A stretch of DNA of 64,000 nucleotides, from the NCBI GenBank assembly GCA_963736675.1, contig CAVTPT010000004.1:1116001-1180000 (forward strand). The letters are read 5' to 3'. Below are positions 1-10,148 of the stretch, piece after piece (position 1 is the stretch's first letter; every line of letters starts with the position of its first letter). The notes beneath the pieces were generated by a model. It did not search any database and had not been told where the DNA came from. It worked only from the letters and a program-made list of their open reading frames with translations. The position numbers were made by a program, and so were the translations under genes. This DNA comes from LD21 sp963736675. Lineage in GTDB: Bacteria > Bacteroidota > Bacteroidia > Bacteroidales > VadinHA17.

Positions 1-28
1 CTGTTTTGGGTTAACGGATGACATTTAA

Positions 29-721
29 TTACTGTTCTGAGACAAGGTTGCTGCAAAACCTGACAAGCTCCACAACATGATCATTATTATCGAATTTTAT
101 CTTCTTTTCCTTAATGAACTGCTGCAGCTCAGTCTCGTTTTCCGGAAAGAGTTTAAGGAACTGCCGGGCAGTGGTAAAGCTGTTCATCTCCCCAGCGGCA
201 TTACGCAGCATGAAGATCTTTTCAGTCTTAACAATGTACTCCGAAGGAATTTTCAGGTTGTAATAAGCCGCTCCCGAGCTTACCCCTCCGATAGTTGTTG
301 TAGCCGAGACCTGCGAGGTTCCACCGTAAGCAGCAGGTTTCCCTGCATGGGCCAGTTCACCCTTATGATGCAAAAAAAGTGTGATGGGGGCTTTAAGAAG
401 CACCTCATAATAAACGGTTGAAGCCCTTATAAACCTCTTATTGCCGAATATCACTGTATCGACAAGTTCGGGTGACTGAAGATCGAACAGACTTCCGTTA
501 CGTTCAAAAACCATCCTGCCTGAGACCATGTTGTAATTCATTATCATATCCTGACTTCCCCCGCTTTTAAGTTTTACGGTGCAGGGAGAAAACTCAGGAA
601 ACAGGAACTGCGGCAGATTTTTGAACTGATCATCCTGTGCTCCTGCCATGCCTGACAACAGCATCATGAATGCCATCGCCAGTAAAGATCCGGGTCTCCT
701 GTAAAATATATTCTTCTTCAT
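29..721 (-). CDS. Secreted protein of unknown function
   Basis: A 230-residue protein that I do not recognise. It starts with a clear Sec signal peptide: a basic N-terminus, a hydrophobic stretch at about residues 12-27, and a likely cleavage after GMAGA near residue 28. The mature part is mixed alpha/beta with no transmembrane segment, a central Gly/Ser/Thr-rich stretch (about 130-150) and a charged C-terminal end. Its start codon overlaps the stop of the upstream GH16 gene by 4 bases (ATGA), so the two are almost certainly co-transcribed and translationally coupled. Location is probably periplasm or cell surface. A role beside the two glycosidases is an inference from position only. Confidence 0.75.
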   Translation of the reverse strand: MKKNIFYRRPGSLLAMAFMMLLSGMAGAQDDQFKNLPQFLFPEFSPCTVKLKSGGSQDMIMNYNMVSGRMVFERNGSLFDLQSPELVDTVIFGNKRFIRASTVYYEVLLKAPITLFLHHKGELAHAGKPAAYGGTSQVSATTTIGGVSSGAAYYNLKIPSEYIVKTEKIFMLRNAAGEMNSFTTARQFLKLFPENETELQQFIKEKKIKFDNNDHVVELVRFCSNLVSEQ

Positions 722-1494
722 GGTTTAATTATTTCTGCCATACTCTGCCATACTCTGACATAGTCAACAAACACAGTATCCGGGAAAAGAGTTGTCTCGT
801 CCGGATTTTTAGGCCAGTCCCCTCCGATAGCCAGGTTAAGTATGATGTAATGAGGTAAATGGAACTCTTCGGTACTGTTCAAACTATCGGCTATGCTTAC
901 TTCGTGATATTGAATACCATCAAGGTACCACTTCACCGAAAGGCTGTCCCACTCAACGGCATAGTTATGATACATCGTTACGTCGCAGGGAGTATTGCTG
1001 CCCGATGAGACATGTTTTTCGTTATGCCAGTGCAGGGTACCATAAAGGATCTTCCCGTTGTTAATATGCTCCATCACGTCTATTTCACCACAGCGGGGCC
1101 ATCCCACCTCATGGATGTTCTGTCCGAGCATCCAGAATGCGGGCCACAATCCCTGTCCCTCCGGCAGTTTTATCCTTGCCTCTATCTTACCATACTTCCA
1201 GCTGTGCTTTCCGTCGGTTGTAATGCTGGCCGAAGTGAATCCGGCTGTCCCGTAAGGCTCCTTCCTGCCAATTATCATAAGGTTGCCATCCCTGACCTCA
1301 GCATTTTCGATCCGCCGCGGGGTATAATACTGAAGCTCATTGTTCCGGATAAAACCGACCTCGTTAACCCAGTTTGATTCATCGGGCAGTCCGGTGTAGT
1401 TGAATTCATCGGCCCACTTAAGCTCCCATGTCTTTTCTTTTTCGCCGGCACCTGAGGCGAGAACGAGTAAAAAAAGTATGCAGATCCTTATCAT
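718..1494 (-). CDS. Glycoside hydrolase family 16 beta-glucanase (laminarinase-like)
   Basis: A 258-residue exported GH16 enzyme, expected to hydrolyse beta-1,3 or mixed beta-1,3/1,4-glucans by a retaining mechanism. The family signature GEIDVMEH is at residues 136-143, giving E137 as nucleophile, D139 as helper and E142 as acid/base. The N-terminal WADEFN motif (about 27-32) and the KYGKIEARIKLP strand (about 100-111) are also typical. Residues 1-16 form a short signal peptide. Length matches a single-domain GH16 with no carbohydrate-binding module. It lies 29 bp downstream of the large glycosidase-like lipoprotein and overlaps the next gene by 4 bp, so all three form an operon. Exact substrate (laminarin, lichenan or other) cannot be told from sequence alone. 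Confidence 0.92.
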   Translation of the reverse strand: MIRICILFLLVLASGAGEKEKTWELKWADEFNYTGLPDESNWVNEVGFIRNNELQYYTPRRIENAEVRDGNLMIIGRKEPYGTAGFTSASITTDGKHSWKYGKIEARIKLPEGQGLWPAFWMLGQNIHEVGWPRCGEIDVMEHINNGKILYGTLHWHNEKHVSSGSNTPCDVTMYHNYAVEWDSLSVKWYLDGIQYHEVSIADSLNSTEEFHLPHYIILNLAIGGDWPKNPDETTLFPDTVFVDYVRVWQSMAEIIKP

Positions 1495-1523
1495 CGTTCT
1501 GTTATTTAAACAAATGTACTGAC

Positions 1524-3647
1524 TTATTCCACATAATTGTTAAGGTTTTCCCACTTCACCTTCCACTTTCCGTCATCGGGGAACTTATCGTTAACACACA
1601 TAGAGGCAATGGCAGTCAGCAACCCTCCGTTGCCGGGCAGGTAAATGGAGAGCCGGCCGGCATCCTGAAAATTGTGACCATTAAGGAGGTACCTGTTCTT
1701 GGGGGCATCCATAAGTAGGAAGTCAACGGCCTGGTCTGGTCTGTCGATAGCTGCAGCCGACATTGCCAGCATGGGGAAGTCCCAGCCCCAGGTAGAGCTC
1801 CAGTTCCATTTATTAACGATAGTGTCAAGCGAGTTGGCCAGTATCCTGTCGTCGACAAGGGCGGTTGCGGGAAGAACCCCCTTTATCCCTGAAACGATGG
1901 GATGGTCGCTCATATACCGGGGATTCGTATATGAATCCCTGGTGTCTTCCGAGCAGAGATAGACTCCGTCGGGAGCTGCCAGCTTTGAGATCTTTTCCAT
2001 CACCTCTGTCCACAGAGGATCTACCTCCTGCCCTGATCGTAACTTCCATTCCCGGGCAGTTTTCAGCCCCCAGTACCAGTAGACGAGTTCAAATGCAGGG
2101 TTTATAGTGGTCTCTTTGTTAAGGCTCTCCTGGGCCGGTATAAGAACGGGACCGAGGATATACCGGTCAGCAGTTGTATCGTACCATGCGTATGAAGCCA
2201 TGAAATCGGCAGTCTCATATACCAGCTTTTCGTATTTCTTCAGTATTTCATCCCTGTTTACGGCATTTTTGTAAAGCAGCTCCGCAAAGAAGATAAAATG
2301 CGGTTGTTGCCAGATGAGGTAAGTACCGACTGTGCTGGGGCTCTCCCTGCCGTCGGGACCAACCATCTTTGGCCATCTCACTCCCCTGTATCCCTGATGC
2401 AGGGCTGTCTGCCGGGCATTTTCATAAATACGCGTGTAGTATTCCATCTGTTTTTCAAGGATCTGAGGACGCTGCCACAGAGCAAAATGCACACCGTGCC
2501 ACCAGTGCATCTCGAGATGGAACTTGCCGTTCCAGCTGTTGTACGTAAGTCCTGTCTCGGCCGGAGGCAGCGATCCGCTGCACTGGATCTTTGTAAGGTA
2601 TTGCGACAGAACGACACGACGTTCGAGTTCGAAAGCCCGGGGATCGGTACATTCTGAAAAATCGACAGCGCCGCCGGTTGACCAGAACTCACCCCAGCCC
2701 GTGCTGCTTGCTTCGGATACGGCGGTGAAATTGTCTGTTGGATTAACGGGGAGATCCTTACTGAAACTGCACGTGAATTCGAATGATGAAGATGACTGAT
2801 CGGGTCCGATAAGATAGAGATGGGTATCAGCTTCTTTTACGGTGCCGTTGTTATGGAGTACTTTAACATAGTACATGTCGTTATCCTGCTTTCTTTCGAA
2901 GAGAGTTTCATTTTCCGAGGCAGTGGTCATAACTGTGGTATGCATACCTGGTGAATTGAAATCATAACCAGTTGCCATGGGAGTACCCATCGGGAAATGA
3001 ATTTTTACTGCGAGTCTGTTCTCTTTTATCAGCTCCGACTCAATTTTTGCCGAGATCTCATCCTTCCCGGGGTGGCAGAGTGTCACCACCCGTACAGGGA
3101 TCCCTTCAACGGAAAACCTGCTTTCGATAGTGCCGGTCCAGAGATCAAGTTTCTGGACATTGTCTTTTATATCGGTTATCAACGCTTCGGTGCCGTCAGA
3201 TTTTGTTATCGTGAGACCGATGATCCCAAGGTGGACCCTGTGGGGATTAGCCCTCAGCCATTCGGTGGCCATGGCCGGCCTCATATCCTGTCCCGGTCTG
3301 AACTGGTGTACATAATCGACAGGACGCCCGTGGACATCATAGCTCATATAGACATCCTGCAGCGAATAGTTTTCCGGATTTTCAGCAGTGTGCCATCCCC
3401 AGTCCGACATTGTGCCAAGGGGGATGCCCCTGGAATAAAATCCGGGAAATGTCTGCAACCCTGTAACATCGACAGTGAAAGCAAACCCGCCGTTGCCCAC
3501 CGAGAGGCAGTTAAGGCTGTCGATAACCTGGTTCTCAATGTTATGCCTTGTAACAAGTGCATACCTGTCGACAGGAGTCTGCTGTTTGCAGCTCTGGGTA
3601 ATAATGAACAGTATGATAAGTGATGCCGTAAAAAAAACGTTCTTCAT
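1524..3647 (-). CDS. Glycosidase-like lipoprotein with (alpha/alpha)6 barrel, GH65-like
   Basis: A 707-residue lipoprotein. The signal ends in ITQSC, making Cys20 the lipidated residue, so it is probably anchored in a membrane facing periplasm or surface. The N-terminal third looks like a beta-sandwich. The second half has the aromatic-rich helical pattern of six-hairpin glycosidases: HLEMHWWHG near residue 380, WKTA-like Trp/Glu helices, and a stretch around ESLNKETTINPAFEL that resembles GH65/trehalase-type enzymes. Catalytic residues cannot be assigned with certainty. It is the first gene of a minus-strand operon with GH16 and an unknown secreted protein, which suggests a small glucan-processing set. 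The alternative is another clan GH-L or GH95-like family. Confidence 0.7.
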   Translation of the reverse strand: MKNVFFTASLIILFIITQSCKQQTPVDRYALVTRHNIENQVIDSLNCLSVGNGGFAFTVDVTGLQTFPGFYSRGIPLGTMSDWGWHTAENPENYSLQDVYMSYDVHGRPVDYVHQFRPGQDMRPAMATEWLRANPHRVHLGIIGLTITKSDGTEALITDIKDNVQKLDLWTGTIESRFSVEGIPVRVVTLCHPGKDEISAKIESELIKENRLAVKIHFPMGTPMATGYDFNSPGMHTTVMTTASENETLFERKQDNDMYYVKVLHNNGTVKEADTHLYLIGPDQSSSSFEFTCSFSKDLPVNPTDNFTAVSEASSTGWGEFWSTGGAVDFSECTDPRAFELERRVVLSQYLTKIQCSGSLPPAETGLTYNSWNGKFHLEMHWWHGVHFALWQRPQILEKQMEYYTRIYENARQTALHQGYRGVRWPKMVGPDGRESPSTVGTYLIWQQPHFIFFAELLYKNAVNRDEILKKYEKLVYETADFMASYAWYDTTADRYILGPVLIPAQESLNKETTINPAFELVYWYWGLKTAREWKLRSGQEVDPLWTEVMEKISKLAAPDGVYLCSEDTRDSYTNPRYMSDHPIVSGIKGVLPATALVDDRILANSLDTIVNKWNWSSTWGWDFPMLAMSAAAIDRPDQAVDFLLMDAPKNRYLLNGHNFQDAGRLSIYLPGNGGLLTAIASMCVNDKFPDDGKWKVKWENLNNYVE

Positions 3648-3874
3648 AGAATAAGGATTAGAGGGTCATAAACTATATAGTAAAAATAGGCTTTTTTGGT
3701 AACCGGAGAAGAGAGGGATGCCGAATTATACAATTCATTCTGTTTTGCGGTGGACACGATTAGACCGGGAATGAGAATCATCAACAGATTTTTTGCGGCA
3801 GATAGTAATATTTGAAATATTTTGATAAATTAGCCTGACTTTCCAGAACGAAAACATTAATAAAACAGAAATCT

Positions 3875-4711
3875 ATGAAATCATCAGTATTATTACGCCG
3901 GTCAATGATCGCTGCTTTGATGTGCTTACTGGTTTTAAGTCTTTCGGCACAGAATCAGAACAATGGTCAGGATTTCGTACCTGAGGTCGGGCAGCAGGGC
4001 AAGGATGTTGTCTGGGTACCCACACCACAGGAGCTTGTTAATAAGATGCTTGAGATTGCCAAAGTCACGCCCTATGATTATGTTATTGACCTTGGTTCAG
4101 GTGATGGACGTACCGTTATCACTGCTGCCAAACTTGGGGCAAAGGCTACGGGAATAGAATATAATCCGGATATGGTGGCGCTGTCGAAGAAAAATGCAGC
4201 AAAGGAGGGGTTGGCCGACAAGACAGAGTTCATTGAGGCTGATCTTTATGAGGTTGACCTTTCGAAAGCTACAGTAATTACTATGTTTCTTTTACCGGAG
4301 ATCAACCTGAAGCTTCGTCCGCGATTACTTGAACTTAAACCTGGCACACGTATAGTATCTAACACATTTACCATGGGTGAATGGGAACCTGACTATGAGG
4401 TATCTACCGAGGATAACTGGAACAGCTGGAACAATGCTCTTATGTGGGTCATCCCTGCGAAAGCAGAAGGCGTCTGGAAGATGGGACAGGGAACACTTAC
4501 ATTGATACAGGAGTTCCAGATGGTAAAAGGGACATATGCCAACGGCGGGAAGACTTCAGAGATCACCGACGGCCGTCTTAACGGTGAGCAGTTAACATTT
4601 ACCCTGAACGGAGATCAGTACACCGGTACTGTAAAGGGCAACGCTATTTCGGGCACATATAAAAACGACTCAAAAGGTTTAATGGCCGACTGGATGGCAA
4701 CACACCAATAG
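3875..4711 (+). CDS. Exported class I SAM-dependent methyltransferase
   Basis: A 278-residue protein with two clear parts. Residues 1-25 are a Sec signal peptide with a SLSA/Q cleavage site. Residues about 48-195 are a Rossmann methyltransferase: motif I VIDLGSGDGR at 70-79, the SAM-ribose acidic residue in GIEYNP (Glu95), and a post-motif Asp in IEADLYEVD. Residues about 200-278 form a Thr/Gly-rich beta-strand region (EGVWKMGQGTLTL onward), perhaps an accessory lipocalin-like or sandwich module. An exported methyltransferase is odd because SAM is not known in the periplasm. The start is well placed for the signal peptide. It is divergent from the glycosidase operon and convergent with uvrB, 14 bp away. 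Substrate unknown. Confidence 0.8.
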   Translation: MKSSVLLRRSMIAALMCLLVLSLSAQNQNNGQDFVPEVGQQGKDVVWVPTPQELVNKMLEIAKVTPYDYVIDLGSGDGRTVITAAKLGAKATGIEYNPDMVALSKKNAAKEGLADKTEFIEADLYEVDLSKATVITMFLLPEINLKLRPRLLELKPGTRIVSNTFTMGEWEPDYEVSTEDNWNSWNNALMWVIPAKAEGVWKMGQGTLTLIQEFQMVKGTYANGGKTSEITDGRLNGEQLTFTLNGDQYTGTVKGNAISGTYKNDSKGLMADWMATHQ

Positions 4712-4725
4712 AAAACCATCGCTGC

Positions 4726-6744
4726 TCACGACATTTTGCTCCTGAGCAGCCTGTTCAGTTCTGCCATTTCATCTCTGAACCTGGCAGCTTCGATGAAATT
4801 TAGTTCCGAAGCTGCTTTTTCCATATTCTTTTTTGTCCGTTCTATTGCCTTCTCCAGGGCTGTTTTGTCCATGTATCTGACAACCGGATCAGCAGCAATA
4901 TCCGGTTTATCAGGTTCAATATATGCCCTGGCGGCAATCCCTTTTTTACCGAGGCCGCTCAGTATCGTACCGGTCTTCCTTACTATCTGGGCAGGAGTGA
5001 TCCCCATCTTCTCGTTGTATCTCATCTGTTTTTCCCTGCGCCTTTCGGTTTCGGTTATTGTCTGCTGCATACTCCCGGTAATTGTATCGGCATACATAAT
5101 GACTCTTCCGTTAAGATTACGTGCGGCCCGTCCGGCGACCTGGGTGAGCGACCGGGATGAGCGAAGGAATCCCTCCTTGTCGGCATCCAGGATGGCAACA
5201 AGTGAGACTTCAGGCAGGTCAAGACCCTCCCTGAGGAGGTTAACACCTACAAGTACATCAAAATCACCGGTCCGGAGCCCCTCCATTATGTCAATGCGAT
5301 CGAGGGTTTCGATATCGGAATGAATATACCTCGACCGTATATTGTAGCGTGTGAGATAGGAATTCAGCTCTTCAGCCATCCTTTTTGTTATCGTTGTGAC
5401 AAGCGTTCTCTCGCCTTTCGCCGCCCTGCTCCGGATTTCAGCCATAAGATCGTCGATCTGGTTAAGGCTCGGCCGGACCTCCACGGGAGGGTCGAGAAGA
5501 CCTGTCGGCCTTATTACCTGGTCGATAAATGCACCCTCACTTTTTTCAAGTTCATAATCTGCCGGTGTTGCACTCACAAATATCATCTGTCCTGTCAGCG
5601 CCTCGAACTCCTCAAGCCTCATGGGCCTGTTGTCGAGAGCTGCCGGTAACCTGAAGCCATACTCCACGAGTGTCTGCTTCCTTGAATGATCTCCTCCGTA
5701 CATTGCCCTGATCTGCGGCATTGTGGCATGGCTCTCATCAACAACAGTAATAAAATCGTCGGGGAAAAAGTCAAGCAGGCAGAAAGGCCGTGTACCTGCT
5801 TTCCGGCCGTCAAAATAACGCGAGTAATTCTCGATGCCGCTGCAGTACCCGAGCTCCTTTATCATCTCAAGATCGTACAGCACTCTCTGTTCTATCCTTT
5901 TTGCCTCCTCTCTTTTGCCTATTTCGTTGAAATGAGTAACCTGCAGCACAAGGTCATCCTGGATATGGCTTACAGCCTGGTTTATCCTTTCCCTTGTGGT
6001 CACAAAAATATTAGCCGGATAGATAATATATTCATTCATGATCTCTATGCGGTGGCCGTCGAGGGGATCAAATGTGTATAACTCATCTATCTGGTCTCCG
6101 AAAAAGATGACTCTCACTGCAAGATCGGCATAGGCCGGAAAGATATCGACCGTATCGCCTCTCACCCTGAATGTACCGTGTTTGAACTCAAGCTCATTTC
6201 TTGAATAGAGACTGTCGACAAGCTTCCGCAGGAAAATGTTGCGCCCGAATGTCTGACCCTGTTTAACATGAATTGTGTTCGAATGGAAGTCGTCGGGATT
6301 GCCGATGCCGTATATACACGAAACTGAAGAGACTACAATAATATCATGACGACCTGACAGAAGGGATGAGGTAGCACTAAGGCGGAGTTTTTCAATCTCT
6401 TCATTTATCGAAAGATCTTTTTCAATATAGGTATCTGATACGGGAAGGTATGCTTCGGGCTGGTAGTAATCATAGTATGAAACAAAATATTCAACCCTGT
6501 TTTCGGGGAAGAACTGTTTGAACTCGCCGTACAGTTGTGCAGCAAGGGTTTTGTTGTGGCTGAGCACCAGAACAGGTCTCTGCAACTGTTCAATAACGTT
6601 GGCGATGGTGAAGGTCTTGCCCGAACCGGTCACACCGAGCAGTGTCTGGCAGGGAATATCATTCCTTAGTCCTTCGACAAGCTGACGAATAGCTTCAGGC
6701 TGATCGCCCGTCGGTTCAAAATCAGATACAAGTTTAAAATCCAT
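4726..6744 (-). CDS. uvrB: Excinuclease ABC subunit B
   Basis: A 672-residue UvrB, the damage-verifying helicase-like subunit of nucleotide excision repair. It is loaded by UvrA and nicks together with UvrC in the cytoplasm. Walker A GVTGSGKT is at 37-44, and the beta-hairpin that inserts between strands (YYDYYQPEAYLP) is near residues 90-101. The DESH box lies around residue 338, helicase motifs such as LLREGLDLPEVS and QVAGRAARN near 515-545, and the C-terminal UVR motif that binds UvrC at about 632-667. Length and order match standard UvrB. It is convergent with the methyltransferase gene and divergent from the sensor kinase, so it is probably a single-gene unit. Confidence 0.98.
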   Translation of the reverse strand: MDFKLVSDFEPTGDQPEAIRQLVEGLRNDIPCQTLLGVTGSGKTFTIANVIEQLQRPVLVLSHNKTLAAQLYGEFKQFFPENRVEYFVSYYDYYQPEAYLPVSDTYIEKDLSINEEIEKLRLSATSSLLSGRHDIIVVSSVSCIYGIGNPDDFHSNTIHVKQGQTFGRNIFLRKLVDSLYSRNELEFKHGTFRVRGDTVDIFPAYADLAVRVIFFGDQIDELYTFDPLDGHRIEIMNEYIIYPANIFVTTRERINQAVSHIQDDLVLQVTHFNEIGKREEAKRIEQRVLYDLEMIKELGYCSGIENYSRYFDGRKAGTRPFCLLDFFPDDFITVVDESHATMPQIRAMYGGDHSRKQTLVEYGFRLPAALDNRPMRLEEFEALTGQMIFVSATPADYELEKSEGAFIDQVIRPTGLLDPPVEVRPSLNQIDDLMAEIRSRAAKGERTLVTTITKRMAEELNSYLTRYNIRSRYIHSDIETLDRIDIMEGLRTGDFDVLVGVNLLREGLDLPEVSLVAILDADKEGFLRSSRSLTQVAGRAARNLNGRVIMYADTITGSMQQTITETERRREKQMRYNEKMGITPAQIVRKTGTILSGLGKKGIAARAYIEPDKPDIAADPVVRYMDKTALEKAIERTKKNMEKAASELNFIEAARFRDEMAELNRLLRSKMS

Positions 6745-6861
6745 AATTTGCCAAAATTAGCTGATCTTTTTGAATTTTTTATTTCTTCAGGTGTTGGCCC
6801 CTGAATACTGGCTAAAATATTGCCGGAAATTATAACTTTAGTACTTCAAATATCCCGCTTA

Positions 6862-9800
6862 ATGAGAAACCGTGATGCAAGAATTTTGTTTGCTATAATA
6901 AGCTGGTTTTTTGTATTTATGCCCTGTTCTCTTCTTTCCCAGCAGTTACAGATCAGGAACTTTACCACAAAAGAGGGTCTCTCTCATAACCAGGTAAGGA
7001 CTATTGTCTCGGACAGTTCGGGTTTTTTATGGGTTGCCACCTGGGACGGGCTGAGCAGGTATGACGGATATGAGTTCAGAAATTACCATCATTTGCCCGG
7101 GACACCTTCGTCGCTGCCCTATTTTTCTGTAAAAGATCTTGTTGTCGACGGGGCCAACAACCTGTGGGTGCTTACAGACTACGGGCATCTGGTGCTCTAT
7201 GACCGGACAGATGACAGTTTTGCCGGGATCAGTGAGTACCCTTTCCCAGTGACTCAAAAGAACAGATGTATTGATGCGGACAGTAACGGGGACCTCTGGA
7301 TAATATCCGAAAGTAACAGGATCATAAAAAGAGACTGGAAGACAGGAACCTTTACTGAATTCGGTATTGAGAACAGGTATTATCCGGAGATCAATCTGAC
7401 GGAGGATCTTTCGGTCAGTAAAACAAATGCCAATGAGATATGGCTGGCGGGTGATAACCTTTACCATCTCCGGAAACCGCAGTCGGATCTCAGGGTTGAT
7501 TCACTTTTCATATTACTGGAATACTTTCCTCTTTTTCATCCCAAAAGGCCGGTACCGGTCGATTTTATTATAAGACGCTGGTCGGAGTTATTTATATCGC
7601 CAACCGGAAATAAATGGGTATTCTCGAGTTTCGGTCTTTTCAGGCAGGAGTCCGACGGGCAGTTCAGGGAGTTTAACGGGGTAATCCCCGACGGCGAGTT
7701 CACCGGGGATACACTGTATGTGTGGCAACCAGACAACAGTGGGATCAACATTTATGATCCGGGGCTGAAAACAACTATCGTTGTTCCCAAAGAAAATATT
7801 GAATCAAACATTTCATTCTGCCATCACGATAACTCAATGCTCTGGTTCTCAAACAAGTCCATTTCGGGGAATAATATCGGCCTGACCGAAGTAATAATTG
7901 CGGCCGACATATTCAACAATTACGGGGCTGAATCAAAAATTGGTACTTCAGAGGCGGTCTTTCCCATTTTTAAAGACAGGGATAATGTTATCTGGACAGG
8001 CGTAAGGGGACGGGATCATGTTCTCCTGATCGATCGCGGTAACCCGTTGGGAAAAACATGTATCCTTTCTCCGGAGCTGAGACGGATTTCGGGGCATCTG
8101 AGAGCCATCAGGGAAACGAGAGATGGCATCTGGCTGGGTTATTACAACGAACTGCTTCTCTATTACGATTATAAAACAAAAAAATTTACCAGGCATTATC
8201 CGGCTTCAGTTTATTTCCACACCCTCCATGTAAACTCCGACGGAACGCTATACATAGCAGACAATGATAAGATTATAAAATATTACCCCGACAACCAGTT
8301 ATCTGAGACGATATGGGACATGAGTGACAATCCTGTGCCCATTTACTGCATGTATTCCAATAACAGGGGAACACTTTGGGCCGGGTCGTACGAGAGCAAA
8401 CTTTTAAGGATTGACATTGTCAACAGGAAAACAGAGACTGTCAACCTTACTGAAAAGGGATACAACATAGAAAATATTTGCCCCGGGGATGATAATGATC
8501 TGTGGATTGCATTTCTGGGAGGCGGGGTCTGCAACTATAATATCCTTACCGGGCAAAAGAAATTTTATACAACAGCAAACGGACTCTCAAATAACACAAC
8601 TTACAGTATACTGAAAGACAGCAGCGGTAAAATATGGGTATCAACCAACAAGGGTATTTCGCGGATAGATCCTGAAACCGGATTTATAAGGGTCTTCGGC
8701 CAGAATGACGGATTAAATATTGATGAATTCAATTCCGACGCGGCTTATATTGCGGCCGACGGAAAATTCTATTTTGGCGGGATGGGTGGTATCGCGGAGT
8801 TTGATCCCGACAGCATTGAAATAAGGGAGAAACGGTATATTAAGCAGAAACCGATACTTACCGATCTCAAAGTATCGGGTGTAAGAAAAAGTATAAGCGG
8901 ATACCTGAACAATACCGACACAATTGTCTTCAATAAGGGAGAGGATAATTTCCATATCACTATCTCGTCGACCGATTTTTTAAACTCCCGGAAAACAAGC
9001 TTCAGATACAGGTTAGGAGGGATCGATAAGGAATGGATAGAGACCAGCTGGCAGAACAGGAACATCAATTATGCAAATCTTGAGCCCGGATGGTACGAAC
9101 TTGAGATACAGGCAACTGATCATGAAGGTACCTGGAGCGGATCACGCAGGATCACCATAAATATCCAGCCATTTTATTATGAGACACCCTTATTCAGGAT
9201 CATACTGCCGCTCTTATTCCTTTTTATAATTGCAGGAATAATATATCTGCATTTAAGGCAGGTGAAGCAGCGCGAAACACAGAAACAGAACTCGCTACGC
9301 CTTCAGTCGCTGAGGGGACAAATGAATCCTCATTTTATTTTTAATTCTCTTAATTCGATCAACTATTTCATTTCAAATAATGACAAGCTTTCAGCCAACA
9401 GGTACATTTCGGATTTTTCGAAGCTTATAAGATCGATACTGACAAATATGAACCACGATTTCATTTCGCTCGAAGAGGAGATCGGGTTTATTGAGGATTA
9501 TCTGAACATAGAGCACCTGCGATTCGGAGACAGATTTGACTATAAGGTTATAGTCGACAGGCAGATCAACCGCAATGTGGTAAAAGTTGCACCCGGTCTT
9601 CTGCAGCCTTTCCTGGAGAATGCTATATGGCATGGTGTAAGGGGTGTTGAAAACAGGAAGTGCAAGATTGAGGTCAGTATCCTGAAAAGGGAGGAAAGAC
9701 TGGTTGCCATAATTAAGGACGATGGTTCAGGCAGAAAAAGATCGGAGTTACTGAAATCCGATAAAAACAATTATATGTCAAAGGGAATTACGATTGTTAT

Positions 9801-9948
9801 GGAGAGGTTAAAGATCCTGAACAATCTGCTGGGCACACACTGTGAAATTATTATTTCGGATCTTTATCCCGACACTCCGGAAACCGGTACACTTGTTGAG
9901 ATAGATATACCCGTGGCAAAGAGCACCCCCATATTCCATGGGGACTGA
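6862..9948 (+). CDS. Two-component-regulator-propeller sensor histidine kinase (LytS type)
   Basis: A membrane sensor of about 1028 residues. The ATG at 6862 is preferred over the one at 6820 because it places a basic start and signal/anchor helix (FAIISWFFVFMPCSLLS) at the N-terminus. The extracytoplasmic part has many propeller blades of the type LWVATWDGLSRYDG and IWVSTNKGISRID, followed by a Y_Y_Y-type beta-sandwich. One transmembrane helix lies near nucleotides 9190-9255. The cytoplasmic end is a LytS/His_kinase domain: MNPHFIFNSLNS with the phospho-accepting His at about nucleotide 9331, and an ATPase part with LLQPFLENAIWHG and DDGSG. There is no fused DNA-binding domain, so it is not a hybrid HTCS. 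Its partner is probably the LytTR regulator 200 bp downstream. The signal is unknown. Confidence 0.9.
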   Translation: MRNRDARILFAIISWFFVFMPCSLLSQQLQIRNFTTKEGLSHNQVRTIVSDSSGFLWVATWDGLSRYDGYEFRNYHHLPGTPSSLPYFSVKDLVVDGANNLWVLTDYGHLVLYDRTDDSFAGISEYPFPVTQKNRCIDADSNGDLWIISESNRIIKRDWKTGTFTEFGIENRYYPEINLTEDLSVSKTNANEIWLAGDNLYHLRKPQSDLRVDSLFILLEYFPLFHPKRPVPVDFIIRRWSELFISPTGNKWVFSSFGLFRQESDGQFREFNGVIPDGEFTGDTLYVWQPDNSGINIYDPGLKTTIVVPKENIESNISFCHHDNSMLWFSNKSISGNNIGLTEVIIAADIFNNYGAESKIGTSEAVFPIFKDRDNVIWTGVRGRDHVLLIDRGNPLGKTCILSPELRRISGHLRAIRETRDGIWLGYYNELLLYYDYKTKKFTRHYPASVYFHTLHVNSDGTLYIADNDKIIKYYPDNQLSETIWDMSDNPVPIYCMYSNNRGTLWAGSYESKLLRIDIVNRKTETVNLTEKGYNIENICPGDDNDLWIAFLGGGVCNYNILTGQKKFYTTANGLSNNTTYSILKDSSGKIWVSTNKGISRIDPETGFIRVFGQNDGLNIDEFNSDAAYIAADGKFYFGGMGGIAEFDPDSIEIREKRYIKQKPILTDLKVSGVRKSISGYLNNTDTIVFNKGEDNFHITISSTDFLNSRKTSFRYRLGGIDKEWIETSWQNRNINYANLEPGWYELEIQATDHEGTWSGSRRITINIQPFYYETPLFRIILPLLFLFIIAGIIYLHLRQVKQRETQKQNSLRLQSLRGQMNPHFIFNSLNSINYFISNNDKLSANRYISDFSKLIRSILTNMNHDFISLEEEIGFIEDYLNIEHLRFGDRFDYKVIVDRQINRNVVKVAPGLLQPFLENAIWHGVRGVENRKCKIEVSILKREERLVAIIKDDGSGRKRSELLKSDKNNYMSKGITIVMERLKILNNLLGTHCEIIISDLYPDTPETGTLVEIDIPVAKSTPIFHGD

Positions 9949-10148
9949 CAGATATACTATCCGATGCTGATGCCCTGCCTGTCAGTATGTTATATAATTT
10001 AAGCAGAGCAGAAAAACAGAGATTAAAACTCCCTGAACAAATTAAAAGTGTCGCGATTATTTGTATTCTCTGAATATTGAACTATTTTTAACAAAAGGAG
10101 GAAAGAAAGACAATTCTAACAGGTACTTAAAATTTAATTTTCCTGAAG

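Noticed and set aside
6862..9948. Hybrid two-component system (HTCS) controlling a polysaccharide locus
   Set aside because: The protein ends after the kinase domain, with no receiver or AraC-type helix-turn-helix; the LytTR regulator is a separate gene.
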